A DNA stretch of 64,000 nt from Microvelia longipes (taxonomy: Eukaryota; Arthropoda; Insecta; Hemiptera; Veliidae): contig JACMZG010001908.1 of NCBI GenBank assembly GCA_018340805.1, positions 49,276,378 to 49,340,377 of the forward strand. Reading direction: 5' to 3'. A program made the translations under genes and the position numbers. The notes below the pieces were generated by a model, which was not told the DNA's origin, searched no databases, and worked only from the letters and a program-made list of their open reading frames with translations. Below, piece after piece: positions 12,342 through 26,054 of this stretch. Each line of letters opens with the position of its first letter. Within the stretch, counting starts at the first letter, position 1.

Positions 12342-13218
12342 ATGCCACCTAAACTAGTTTTAAGAAAACAAAACTACACCCGCAGCTAAAACAACATCAG
12401 CAGTTACACCCGCACTATCAGAATCCTTACTGACTGAAGCTTCTTCGTTGGCGGAAAACTTAGAATCTGAAAGCACTCTACCCAACAACGTCTTACGACC
12501 TATTCAGTTCTACAAAGAAAATCCAGGACTCTGGTTTGCTCAAGTTGAAGCCTTACTGCAAGCCACAGGGGTTACTTCCGACCAAGCTAAATATGCCTAC
12601 GTTTTAGGATCAGTACCTACAGAGATAATTACACAAGTTAGCGATGTAGTGAGTAATCCACCTATAGGTAACAAATATGAAACCATTAAAGAACGCCTAA
12701 TTCGACATTTTGGCTTATCCGAAGATGAAAAATTAAATGTTTTTTTTGGTAATCTTAATGTAGGAGATCGTAAGCCTTCTCAATTTTTGACTTACTTAAG
12801 ATCTTTAGCCCCTTCAAAAATAGACGACCAAACCTTAAAACATATTTGGCTAAAAAACCTTCCCCAAAACATCCGAATTGTTTTGACAGCAATAAAATGC
12901 AATCTTAACGAGTTAGCTGAATTTGCTGACAAAATGGTATTCGCAAGCGAGATTAACGTGGAGCAAGCTAATACTGCTAATGAAATAGAAAAGGCAAATT
13001 CTTCTGTCGTTAACGAAAATGCTATTTCTGAATTAAAAGCCGAAGTAGAAAAAATTTCAAAAGAATTACGGCGTAAAATACCTCAACGTTTTAGGCCAAC
13101 TCAGACAGCGATATGTTTTTACCATTCCAGATTCGGAAAATTTGCTAAAAAATGTAAACCTCCATGTAAATTTAGTGAACAGGTTCCCGAGTCGGAAAAC
13201 TCGTGTGCCCGTCGCTAG
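12342..13218 (+). pseudogene. gag: gag (capsid/nucleocapsid) of the Ty3 element, frameshifted near its start
   Basis: The first ATG after the primer site is at 12342. A frame change in an A-rich stretch near 12370 separates it from the main frame, which is then open to 13218. The main frame has FYKENPGLWFAQVEA and RLIRHFGLSEDEK, typical of CsRn1-type capsid regions. It ends with a zinc-knuckle segment CFYHSRFGKFAKKCKPPC, spaced C-x2-H-x9-C-x3-C in place of the usual CCHC. No ATG lies at the start of the main frame, so the upstream ATG is the likely original start. Gag would form the particle that packages the element RNA. Confidence 0.85.
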
Positions 13219-13640
13219 GGGCGGCAAGCGACGCTGGCATAAAATCACAAAGTCGCCTTTATGTTCGAGATAAGAACTCCGGCCTGCAATTCCTTGTAGA
13301 TACTGGCGCAGATAGATCAGTAATTCCAAAATCTCTACATAAACATGCCATAGATACCCCTAGTAAGTTTCTGATGTACGCTGCAAACGGGAGCAAAATT
13401 AACACTTATGGGAATCATAAAATGGAGCTCGACTTTGATATGGATCATACCTTTTTGTGGTCTTTTGTTGTAGCTGACGTTTCCAAACCAATTATCGGCG
13501 CAGATTTTTTAAAACATTTTAAATTAGCAGTTGACCTTTCTAACCGTAAATTGTGCGACGTATGCACCACAACAGTGGTCAGCGAAATAACAAAATCACC
13601 ATATTTAAACCTCATTCTAAGTACAAAGACTTGACTACCC
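13203..13640 (+). pseudogene. pol: Aspartic protease region of the Ty3 pol
   Basis: This frame is -1 relative to gag and overlaps its end by 16 bases, which fits a natural frameshift between gag and pol. FLVDTGADRSVIP carries the catalytic aspartate (GAT at 13299), and IIGADFLKHF is the conserved C-terminal block of retropepsins. The frame stops at 13634, before the reverse transcriptase, so a second frame change is needed there. That one is not expected in this clade and is probably a lesion or a sequence error. Confidence 0.85.
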
Positions 13641-13659
13641 CCGTTCCTTAGGTCCGGGT

Positions 13660-14960
13660 TCAATTAAGCACTCGGTGACACATCACATTGTCACAAGAGG
13701 TCCTCCTTTATATGACAAACCACGTAGACTAGACCCCGTAAAACTAAAATTTGCTCAAAAAGAATTTGAAACTATGCTAAAAGCAGGGATCTGTAGACCT
13801 TCTTGCAGTGACTGGGCCAGTCCCCTGCACATGGTACCCAAAAAAAACGGAGAGTGGCGGCCTTGCGGTGACTATAGACGCCTTAATGCCGCGACTGTCC
13901 CAGACAAATACCCTCTGCCACATATACAGGACTTTGCTCAACTGCTAGATGGGAAGAAGGTGTTTTCTACTATTGACCTGGTCAAAGCTTACCACCAAAT
14001 TCCCATGGCGAAAGAGGATATCGCAAAGACCGCTATAACTACACCTTTTGGGCTGTTCGAATTCCCCTTTATGAGCTTCGGTTTGTGCAACGCAGCCCAA
14101 ACGTTCCAAAGATTTATACATGAGGTTATAAGAGGTCTAGACTTTTGCTTCGCTTACTTAGATGATGTGTTAGTAGCATCAGTAGACGAGAAAGAACACC
14201 TTAGACATTTAAAACTATTATTCGATCGATTTAGGAAATATGGTATCGTGGTAAACCAAGCAAAAAGTAATTTTGGTAAAAATAAAGTGCAATTTTTAGG
14301 TCATATGCTCTCAGCAGACGGTATCGAACCGCTACCTGACAAAGTCCAAGCGTTAGTTGATTTTAAAAAACCTTCGACGGTCGAAGAACTTAGACGGTTT
14401 CTTGCTATGCTTAATTTTTATCGTCGTTTTCTTCCTAATATTGCCGAAATTCAAATCCCTCTATTGCATTATTTAAAAGGAAGCAAAAAGCGTGATCGTA
14501 GGAAACTTAATTGGACAGCTGACGAAAGTGCTGCTTTTGAAACTTGTAAAGGCGAGCTTGCTAAAAAAACGTTATTAGCCCATCCAAAGCCTGGAGCCCA
14601 GCTTTCATTAGCAGTAGATGCTTCTAACGTAGCAATAGGTGCTGTCTTACAGCAAAAAATTGGACAAATATCCCAACCCCTAGGTTTTTTTTCAAGAAAG
14701 CTAAGCGAAACCGAAAAACGATATAGTGCGTACGATAGAGATTGTTGGCTGTATTTGCAGGTATTAAGCATTTTAGGCACATGGTGGAAGGTAGAAAATT
14801 TATTGTTTACTCTGACCACAAACCTTTATCATTCGCGTTTCAACAGAAATCGGACAAGGCTTCGCCCAGACAAGCGAGGCAGTTGGATTATATAGCCCAA
14901 TTCACTACCGACATACGTCATATTAAAGGAAAAGACAACACAGTTGCAGACACATTTTCC
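13660..14960 (+). pseudogene. pol: Reverse transcriptase and RNase H region of the Ty3 pol, one frame break
   Basis: The frame contains [20 protein letters not shown], then [14 protein letters not shown] with the first catalytic aspartate, [14 protein letters not shown], and the catalytic YLDD box at 14155-14166. [16 protein letters not shown] starts the RNase H. Near 14740 the frame changes by one base and the RNase H continues with [27 protein letters not shown] and ADTFSRV. Function in the intact family: copying the genomic RNA into DNA in the cytoplasmic particle and removing the RNA strand. The break inside RNase H makes this copy non-functional unless it is a sequencing indel. Confidence 0.92.
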
Positions 14961-15039
14961 CGAGTAGAAACAATTTCATTTCCTCAAGTAGTGGATTACG
15001 AGGCTTTAGCTAAAGCCCAGGTATTAGATAAAGAACTTC

Positions 15040-16192
15040 AATCGCTTTTAAAATCACAAACGTCATTAGAACTAACGGCTATTACTTTACCAAATTCAAA
15101 AACAGAAATTATTTGTGATGTAAAAAGTCAGCAACCACGACCCTATGTCCCGGAACCCTTTCGAAAAAAAATATTTTTTTTAATCCATAACTTATCCCAC
15201 CCAGGGCCTAAAGCTTCAGCAAATCAAATTAGAAAAAGTTTTGTTTGGCCGGGAGTTAAAAAAGACTGTCGTCTTTGGGCAAAACAATGTTTTGCTTGTC
15301 AAAAAGCTAAATAGGTAGACACACTAAAAGCAAAATTGTTGAATTTTCTTTACCAAATGAACGTTTTTGTCATATTCATATGGACATTGTTGGTCCATTA
15401 CCCTATTCGTGTGGATATAGGTACTGCCTCACTATTATTGATAGGTTTACTAGATGGCCGGAAGCTATCCCTGTGGCAGACATCAAGGCCGAAACTATAG
15501 CTAAAGCGCTCTATGCTAACTGGATCAGCAGATTTGGGACACCGGAGCAAATTACCACCGACCAGGGTAGACAATTCGAATCCACGCTATTTAATGAACT
15601 CGCAAGATTGGTAGGAGCAAAGCATCTAAGAACAACTGCTTATCACCCACAAGCAAACGGATTAATCGAGAGATGGCATCGGTGTCTGAAAAGTGCTATA
15701 AAAGCACATGCTACGGAACGCTGGGTCGATATCTTGCCAACAGTTCTAATGGGTTTAAGAGCAGCGCTAAGAGATGACAACACCGCATCTCCAGCCGAAT
15801 TTGTGTATGGTACACCTCTAAAATTACCGACAGATTTCTTCCATAATAGCAACGCATCCATAAGTGAAAGCGAATTCATAGAGAAGCTTAGGAAAATCGT
15901 AAGACAGCTACGACCTGTCGAAACTAACGTTAAAAGAAAACATCAAGTGTTTGTCAGTAAGAATTTAAAAACATGCAGTCACGTATTTTTACGCACAGAT
16001 GCGCCTCATGGACCGCTTGCCGCACCATATCAGGGGCCGTACGAAGTACTGCACCGAGGTGAAAAAGTATTCCGAATAAGCGTGAAAGGTAAACCGCAGA
16101 ACGTATCCATAGACAGAGTAAAACCGGCCTACGGAATAGCTCGTATCGAAGATACTGGAGGGGAGTGCTGTAGGAATCAATGTCAATCATGA
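15040..16192 (+). pseudogene. pol: Integrase region of the Ty3 pol, one frame break
   Basis: The zinc-binding module reads HNLSHPG...WAKQCFACQ (H-H-C-C), then a frame change at about 15310 after QKAK. The core continues with [19 protein letters not shown] and [10 protein letters not shown], which supply the D, D and E catalytic residues. The [15 protein letters not shown] stretch is the usual C-terminal DNA-binding part. The last frame runs 24 bases into the 3' LTR before its TGA. No envelope or chromodomain was seen after it. Confidence 0.9.
16157..16165 (+). other. Polypurine tract
   Basis: GGAGGGGAG lies three bases before the 3' LTR. It is the expected primer for plus-strand DNA synthesis. 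Confidence 0.7.
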
Positions 16193-16279
16193 CATGACAC
16201 TTTTTATTATTTAAAATTATTGTTGTCAATTGTTAAGAAATATAAGTTTCATTCTTGCATTTAAATTGAAGATTTAACA
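16169..16279 (+). repeat. 3' LTR (111 bp)
   Basis: Identical to the 5' LTR. It is followed by GGAT, matching the GGAT before the 5' LTR. Confidence 0.97.
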
Positions 16280-16283
16280 GGAT

Positions 16284-16760
16284 TATTTTCCGATTTTTTG
16301 TAAACGCCTTTTGATAAAAAATTGAACGGTAAGATTTCGTTCCGTCGACAAATCATTCCGAAGACAAATAACTTGTCGACGCAACGATTTTTCGACGCAA
16401 CGAGTTGTCGATGAAACGATACGGAGCCAATTGAACTAACACTGATAAGAAGATAAAACATGGCACATACTCGTACATTGGAATAACACATGACTATATA
16501 CATGCCAAATATCAAACCGATCAAAAACATTTTCGCGTTTTATAGATTATCAAAATTTTTAAAACGTCATTATTGCGGGTTAATGAATTTTTAATGCTTA
16601 ATAAAAAAAAATATTTTCCAAATACCACAACTACGCCTAAAGATTAATTTTTACTCTTCTAATACCGTAAATATAAAGAAAAATAAGTTTGTTTGTCCTA
16701 TAGGCAAACTCGAAATTACATGGGTATGGTCCTTTTCAAGACTTTTATAACGTTCTGAGA
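16284..16760 (+). repeat. Right part of the family A copy split by the Ty3 insertion
   Basis: It continues the split repeat with CACTGATAAGAAGATAAAAC, TTTTCGCGTTTTATAGATT, a decayed site module (AACGTCATTATTGCGGGTTA) and TAATACCGTAAATATAAAG. The usual AP-1-like and CRE-like sites are mutated here. Confidence 0.7.
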
Positions 16761-18563
16761 GGTTTTCATTTGTTATTATCTGTAGGGGGTTCATGTGTTG
16801 TAATAGTAAGCACGTTTCCCTGCTTCTCTAGGATTTTAAATCCTAGAGCTTGCAATAAATTGCAAGCTAGGAAAAAAACGCTAGGAATTAAACGAAATCA
16901 CCAATCAGGAGACATCTAATTATTATTTTAAATGTTTTAGAGTAGTCAGAGATTTATTTATGGCCGATTTAATCCTTAAGTAAAGGCCTGAAAGGATAAA
17001 GCACTAATTTTAACTCTTATTTCAGTATAAATGTATAATTTTCTAGTCATTAAAGTACTATTTATACAAGGTTTTTACCTAATTTAATTGACATGCCGAG
17101 AATTTTATAATATACGCAGTTTTAAGTTAACCTTATTCTCAGATTTGAATTTGGTGCCTGGAGTTAGTTCTTCTCCCTTCTATTTAAGTTTGAAAGAGAA
17201 CCTGACTTCTATATTAGATTTTATTAAAACTATCTTATGTTGTTGGTGGAGACAGATATGGCTCTGGCCTCCCTATCCTTGTTCGGAAGTCCTGGAGGAC
17301 TTCCGATATGTAGTTCTCACCTTTAATACATACTTAGTTGGGCAAAATTATTTGTTATAAAACTTATAGTAAAATCAAGTTTTTTCTGTGGCTTTGAAGC
17401 ATTATGCCTGGACTAGGACTCATATGGTAGAACACTATCTTCTATCTGGTAAAGTTAACAGAATGGGCCCACACAATAATTTCTATCTCTATATCGTACG
17501 TCTGTGTTACGCATAATTACGCTTGTGTTTACTCTAGAGAAGTAAATCTTAGCCCAAATACTAAAATCAAGACTTGTGCTGCCCGAAGTTTAAAATATTC
17601 AAACATTTTAAACTATTGTATTAAATCGTCATTTTTTTTTCAAATTGTTCAAAATCAATTTTTTTTAATAATCACATTTAAATGTAGTTTAATCGATTTA
17701 CTAAATTGATATCTTGCTTTCTGTAGCCATCTTGAAAATATGGTCTTTTGAAATTAGGAAAATTGTTGGTCTATATGTCTCAGGGTGTTCATTGTTTATC
17801 GGTTTTCGACAAATCGTCAAAAAGTGTTAAAGAAACTAACAGCAAATATGATATGGCTATTTTATTAAAGGTTAGTAGCATTTGAACCTAACGAAAAATA
17901 TTTGAACAAACGACGTATTTTGAAAGTCTTTATATCAAAACTGATTCAAATACCATGAATAATAAGCAGGATACAAACAGTATAAATAGTATTTACTGGA
18001 ATATTCTAAATTTATAAAGACCCCTTACAAATACAGTACCACTGACGGAGGCTTGTCTCAGTCTCCCTGACCTGTTATTGTTTACTGACTGCAGTCTTCA
18101 TTAATCGTAAATAAATATAAATATATTAACTTAGTATTCATATTACCAGATAGATATCACTGGCTGTCTACTGTAATACCAGTCGAAGCTTATATATGTT
18201 ATAACACCTTTGATATTGGGTCACCTAAAAAATGCTGAGGTCGCAAAAGCGTGACCGAAATATCCCCTCATTAAATTCTGGGTAAACATGGTATTGTTGG
18301 GACAACGAAGTGTTTAAAGTCATAACAACCTTGACTTCAGGCCACTATTTTATTCTGAGTACGAGCGAATAGACATCAAACTTTTCAAAAACGTCAAGGA
18401 ATAACATCTCGAAAAAAAATTGGCATGTGACTCTTTGACCTACTTCTAAAAGTTATTTCAGTATAGGAAATATACAAAGAAAATAACTGAAAACTTATTT
18501 TTATCTCGTATCTGAGGGGTTTGCATGTATAAGAATTGATTGCGGAGGCTGTGAAGGGTTTAC
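16761..18563. other. Intronic AT-rich sequence without recognised elements
   Basis: No second copy of any stretch and no coding feature was recognised. A short inverted repeat, TTTTAAATCCTAGAGCTTGC against GCAAGCTAGG, lies near 16830-16880. Confidence 0.5.
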
Positions 18564-18698
18564 CTGCTACTAGAAGTGTGATAGATGAGGTGAGACCCCT
18601 GGGAGAGGTACACGTGTATATGCCTGTATCCTCTGACTTAGTATAGTATATCGTCAGCTTATACTTCCAATCTTTTTCTTCGTCTGATACACTCCAAC
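18564..18698 (-). CDS. hig: Hikaru genki-like exon: second half of the Ig domain
   Basis: This 135-base minus-strand exon lies between an acceptor ending in AAACAG and a GTAAAC donor, again phase 1 on both sides. Joined to the exon 28 kb upstream it reads LTG-WSVSDEEKDWKYKL, then SEDTGIYTC (the D-x-G-x-Y-x-C motif of the Ig F strand with the second disulfide cysteine), then SPRGLTSSITLLVA on the G strand. The cysteine pairs with the one in the preceding exon, so the two exons form a complete Ig domain. The DWKY and SPRGL wording is what I recall as typical of Hikaru genki. No stop or frameshift is present, so the exon looks functional. Other Ig-plus-sushi proteins are possible but less likely, given the order Ig then sushi. 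Confidence 0.9.
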
Positions 18699-18841
18699 CT
18701 GTTTGACAAATAAATTTATAGAAATTGAATTTCATTAAACACTATAAAATTAGTGGTTATAGAACTATTAGTTCTATTACTTGTAACTATTAGTGGCAAT
18801 AGAATTCAATTGCTTTACGTCCAAGAAAGATGAGAAAGTTA

Positions 18842-19312
18842 GTAGGGATGAGTGGGCACAAATGAAACAATGTGATGTTGTTTTTATAGAACTATATTTC
18901 GCTCAATACTGAGCATATTCATGTTAAACTTTTACATCGTTAGGAAAGTCTAACTTAGTTATAATCATGGTCTGACTAATAATGTAATTACTCATAAACA
19001 TGCAAATATCGAAGTACATATCTACGTACTGATCTCTGCTTTGTAATTTTATTCTTTAATTATTAGTTTTTATTAAATTTGAAAGTATTTTTGTTGTGTA
19101 ACGGTAGTAATAGTAAATTTAGTGTAGATATACACTTCGATATTTGCCTGTTTATGAGTAATTAAATCATTTGTCAGACCATGATTATAACTTAAAGACT
19201 ATCCTAACGGTGTAAAAGTGTAACATGTATATGCTCAGTATTGAGCGACATATAGTTCTATAAGAACAATATCACATTGTCATTTGTGCCCACTCATCAC
19301 TGCAAAACTAAT
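18842..19312. mobile_element. Foldback (long terminal inverted repeat) element
   Basis: GATGAGTGGGCACAAATG at the left end and its complement at the right end begin two arms of about 200 bases each. They match with scattered differences through TTCTATAGAACTATAT..., GCTCAATACTGAGCATAT and ATAATCATGGTCTGAC to AAATATCGAAGT. A loop of about 60 bases separates the arms. No coding sequence and no convincing target duplication were found, so the superfamily is open. Confidence 0.85.
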
Positions 19313-19392
19313 ATGGAGACCAATCATGCAAATCACGATGAGAAAGTTAAATATGCTACGCTCATGCTTACTACTTGGACTCGCTTTTCTCA

Positions 19393-19510
19393 TCCTCGGA
19401 ATATACAAGTCGTTATTTACCTCGGAATATACAAGGTCGTTATTTCTCGGATATACAGTCGTTATTTACCTCCGGATTACAAGTCGTTATTTACTCGTTA
19501 TACAGAAACA
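19393..19510 (+). repeat. 26-bp tandem repeat, four degraded units
   Basis: CCTCGGAATATACAAGTCGT followed by TATTTA recurs with small indels. A single related unit (TCTCAGAATATACAAGTGGT) occurs at 48.05 kb in a family A context, so this looks like local expansion of a family A segment. Confidence 0.75.
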
Positions 19511-19589
19511 CGTTTTAGGATTCTTTTTACTCGATTTCAGATAGAAATATATCAATTTTATTTTCATCGTTCATCCATCCCGGCATTGA

Positions 19590-20190
19590 CCAAAATCGAT
19601 CCAGCTTAACTTAAATCCAACAATCCTACAAATATCATAGATATGTTGTTGTATTGAAACGAAACTTGGCACACTTCTTTTTCTAATCCAATATAATTTA
19701 TTGCTTCATGAGATGATATTTGGCACATATGTCAGGCTTATAAATGACTAAATGCTTGCTAAATTTCAAAATTATCACAATATTTTTCCGCGTTTTATGA
19801 TTTTTCAATTTTTTTTTCGAGTGTCATTCGAGTTAATGACGTCAAAAAGATATTTTTTTCAGATAGCTCAATTAAACCTAAAGATGGAAATTTGTACTAA
19901 GTTGTAACTCTCTATTATAAATTCGCTGGAAGCTACGATGATAACACACACACAGACAGACAACTTTGTCAAAACCATTTAGAGAAGCCTTAAAAACACC
20001 CGAAACGGATAATTCAGATGACATCCCAGTTTCGGTTTTTGCCAGCATAATACATTTCCTATATACCAACGGTGTAAATATGGTAAAGTAAAAATGATAC
20101 GGGGGCCTCGAAACTTTTTCTCATCATATAGGATTCGCTACGCTCTTATTCGCTAATTTGGATTCGTTTGGCACGTCCTTATAATATAGG
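19590..20190 (+). repeat. Dispersed repeat family A copy
   Basis: Modules in order: GAAACGAAACTTGGCACACT, TTTTTCCGCGTTTTATGATT, TGACGTCA at 19837-19844, GAAGCTACGATGATAACACA with a CA microsatellite, CCGAAACGGATAATTCAGAT, and ATACCAACGGTGTAAATATG. It extends to GGATTCGCTACGCTCTTATT. The AP-1-like site is lost by a small rearrangement. Confidence 0.8.
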
Positions 20191-20579
20191 CATCACAAAA
20201 TTTATATAGGAGTATTTCTTTAGATAGTATTTAAAGAATTGGAAGAATTTAATGTTTCAGTCGTTGGAAAGTGTCACACATCCAAGCCTTGACTTTGCTT
20301 GATGGTGCTCAACATTTGTGATTTAACGAACACCATAGATATAATAGCCTTATTAACATTAAACTTACTATATACTTATTTATTACATAAAGGAATGCTA
20401 GTATCAAATTTAAACTCATTTGAAATTTAAATGAGTTTTGAATTTAAAATATGAAATTACTTAAAATATAACGTATACTTGTCATTCTATAAAACTTGAA
20501 CTAATGTTCTAATACTGATATTGAGATCAAATATAATAAAGTTGATAGTCTTATATATATTGTTAGACTGCACTCGTGC

Positions 20580-20822
20580 TTGATTTCAAATCAATCGTAA
20601 CAATTTTTGCGTTTTATAGATGTTGAAATATTTTGTATCGACATTTGTACAAAGTCTCAAATTAGAGACTTCGTACAAAACTCGATTTGCATGTTCCAAG
20701 ATATGTCTAGTTCTGCTTCCAAGAAAATAATTTTTCAGATGTTATAAACCGTAATAAATGACTTGGCAAATATTTCAACATCTATAAAACGCAAAAATTG
20801 TTTCGATCGATTTGAAATCAAT
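20580..20822. repeat. Inverted duplication of a family A-like fragment
   Basis: GATTTCAAATCAATCGTAAC...TTTTGCGTTTTATAGATGTT on the left is repeated as its complement at 20769-20820. The centre holds a second palindrome, GTACAAAGTCTC/GAGACTTCGTAC. The block leads into an (AT)n tract. Confidence 0.75.
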
Positions 20823-20876
20823 CGCATATTATTGTTATATCATTGTTGATAAGTGGAAAATACACTCACACACAAA

Positions 20877-23757
<2,881 letters not shown>

Positions 23758-23761
23758 AATA

Positions 23762-23762
23762 G

Positions 23763-23805
<43 letters not shown>

Positions 23806-23856
23806 TATATATATATATATATTATATTATTATATTTATATATATATATTATATAT

Positions 23857-23931
<75 letters not shown>
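23762..23931. repeat. (AT)n microsatellite between LINE and Penelope copy
   Basis: About 170 bases of TA repeat with TATTATATTA slips. It separates the truncated 5' end of the LINE from the 3' end of the first Penelope-like copy. Confidence 0.95.
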
Positions 23932-23980
23932 AAACTTACGAATGAATCAGGATAAGGCTTAAAAACACACTCACTTCTCT

Positions 23981-24028
23981 CGTGCCAACGTTTTCGGCAT
24001 GGACATGCTCTTCATCAGGGCACCTGAA
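23981..24028 (-). ncRNA. Hammerhead-ribozyme-like core at a Penelope end (decayed)
   Basis: On the minus strand CTGATGA is followed by AGAGCATGTCCATGC and then CGAAAACG. It is the counterpart of the better copy at 26.58 kb, but two bases are missing from the right side of stem II and an extra A lies in the GAAA box. It is probably inactive. Confidence 0.55.
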
Positions 24029-24559
24029 AGACAATATAATAAACAAAAACAATAGAGACAAGAAATTGATAAAAAGTAAAATCAATAACTCAAGCTACAG
24101 TAAATAAAGTACAAAACAAGAAAAACCAGCACTTACTGAGAACTACGTTAAGCGTATAGTCATAAAAATAAAAAAATTACAATAAAAGTAAACTTAAATA
24201 AAAGCACATTAAAACAAGGCATAAAATGTAAATAAAAACAAATGAAGGTTACCTAAAAAGAGAAGAACCTGGTCAAGCGCATTATGCCGTAAGCGCAACA
24301 ACATGGCGGACAACAACCAGTTTCCCATTCTTCATAAGAAAAACCCTAAGGAGATAAAAGGAATAAAACCAAAATAAAAAGGAGAATAGAGAAAGGGGGG
24401 GGGCACAATGATGGATACCATAATTGCCATAACACAGAAGAACCATACAGGTTCCAACCCAAAACCGTAGCAAAATGGTAGCAATCAAGAGTGAAACCCT
24501 GGAGATAAATAAAAATAAGGAAAAGAGAAAACCAGATAGACCCTAAGTTTTAAATAAGT

Positions 24560-25083
24560 TAAGCAATCTATAATAAGAAGTATTAAATACACCACTAATA
24601 TCAGTCCTAGCATTGCAACTATTACTAGTATCCCTGATAATAAACATCTCCATCCACTTTAAATACTCTTCATTATCTCCTTACAACATACCTCTTACAT
24701 TATCAAGATCAAAGTATGCTTTCTATCCAAAGCGTGACAGGCTAGAGCAGTATACCTTTTCTCCCTTACGAATATTAACTCTATGTTGGTAAGCCCTCTC
24801 TTAATATATCTAGTTGTATGACCAACATAAGCAGTATTACAGTCATTACAATTAGCTTTATAAACAACATTAGACTGAAGTTGATGAGGGACTTTATCTT
24901 TGAGGGGGGTAAACAGCGTTGCCAATCTACGCTTAGGATAGAAAGCACACTTCTTTCCACTAGTCTGACATACAACCCTTGCCAACTTCTCACTGAGCCC
25001 TGTAATGTAGGGAAGCTTACAGAATTTACTGCAAGGCCCATCCACAGTGTCACTTCTTGAATGTTCATTAGGAGGTGGAACAT
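24560..25083 (-). pseudogene. Penelope-like C-terminal region with GIY-YIG endonuclease
   Basis: The minus-strand peptide runs CQTSGKKCAFYPKRRLATLF, then NVVYKANCNDCNTAYVGHTTRYIK, the GIY-YIG-type block (here VVYK and YVG), and ALACHALDRKHT. Compared with the plus copy, the frame changes just after RYIK and again near the C-terminus, so this copy is broken. In active Penelope-like elements this endonuclease is thought to cut the target. Confidence 0.88.
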
Positions 25084-26054
25084 TATACAGCTTGACTGTA
25101 TTGAGTTTATTAAGATTTACATGGATGACACTTTTCTTGTAGTCCGTCGAGACAGCTTAAATACTACTGTGGAGGTTTTCAACAACTACCATCCTCGTTT
25201 GCAGTTTACTATTGAGGAAGAGGATGCGCAAGGTAAGTTACCTTTCCTTGACATGACAGTAGTCGAACTGAAACAGGCAATCTTTATAACTGACTGGTAT
25301 CAAAGCCCTGTTCATCGGGGCGTATGCTTCCTTTCAATTCGGCCCACCCTCTATTTCAAAAGGTTAATTGTGCTTTAAATCTTTAAAGCGTGTTAAAACA
25401 ATCAGTCACGTTAGCTTCACCAAAAGAATAAGAAGATAGTCTTTAACATCCTTCGGAATAATAAATATCCTGCCAGCCTCATTGGATCTTGGTGGAACAG
25501 AGCTGATTATGTTAATGTTCCACCTCCTAATGAACATCCAAGAAGTGACACTGTGGATGGGCCTTGCAGTAAATTCTGTAAGCTTCCCTACATTACAGGG
25601 CTCAGTAGAAGTTGGCAAGGGTGTATGTCAGACTAGTGGAAAGAAGTGTGCTTTCTATCCTAAGCGTAGATTGGCAACGCTGTTTACCCCCCTCAAAGAT
25701 AAAGTCCCTCATCAACTTCAGTCTAATGTTGTTTATAAAGCTAATTGTAATGACTGTAATACTGCTTATGTTGGTCATACAACTAGATATATTAAGACGA
25801 GGGCTTACCAACATAGAGTTAATATTCGTAAGGGAGAAAGGTATACTGCTCTAGCCTGTCACGCTTTGGATAGAAAGTATACTTTTGATCTTGATAATGT
25901 AGAGGTATGTTGTAAGGAGGATAATGAAGAGTATTTAAAGTGGATGGAGATGTTTATTATCAGGGATACTAGTAATAGTTGCAATGCTAGGACTGATATT
26001 AGTGGTGTATTTAATACTTCTTATTATAGATTGCTTAACTTATTTAAAACTTAG
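25084..26054 (+). pseudogene. Penelope-like reverse transcriptase end plus GIY-YIG endonuclease
   Basis: The catalytic box is IYMDDTFLVV at about 25.12 kb, followed by VFNNYHPRLQFTIEEE and GKLPFLDMTV, the region that follows the active site in Penelope-like enzymes. A frame break between about 25.34 and 25.5 kb is followed by NVPPPNEHPRSDTVDGPCSK and, after one more shift near 25.61 kb, a long open stretch. That stretch carries NVVYKANCNDCNTAYVGHTT (GIY-YIG block) and ERYTALACHALDRKYTF, ending at FKT. The endonuclease part is intact in this copy, but the N-terminal half of the protein is absent. Confidence 0.92.

Larger units (their letters stand above)
12207..16283 (+). mobile_element. Ty3/gypsy LTR retrotransposon, CsRn1/Kabuki-like, full length but frame-broken
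   Basis: The span includes the 4-bp target duplications GGAT at both ends. The element itself has two LTRs, a tryptophan-tRNA-type primer site, gag, protease, reverse transcriptase, RNase H and integrase in the usual Ty3 order, and a purine tract before the 3' LTR. No envelope frame follows integrase. The gag wording, the Cys-Cys-type knuckle with a C-H-C-C pattern, and the primer site all suggest the CsRn1 clade. It lies antisense to the hig-like gene. The LTRs are identical, yet the reading frame changes at about five places, of which only the gag-to-protease shift may be natural. It is therefore probably unable to move by itself. Confidence 0.93.
23932..25083 (-). mobile_element. Penelope-like element, 5'-truncated copy (minus)
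   Basis: This is the inverted partner of the copy on the right: the two match along their length from CACCTCCTAATGAACAT at the inner end to ACTTACGAATGAATCAGGAT at the outer end. It contains only the C-terminal part of the protein and the 3' region. It ends abruptly at 25083, where plus-strand Penelope sequence begins. Such inverted, partial tandem pairs are typical of Penelope-like elements. Confidence 0.9.

Noticed and set aside
12211..16279. Reading the LTR element as an endogenous retrovirus
   Set aside because: No envelope frame follows integrase; the last pol frame runs directly into the 3' LTR.
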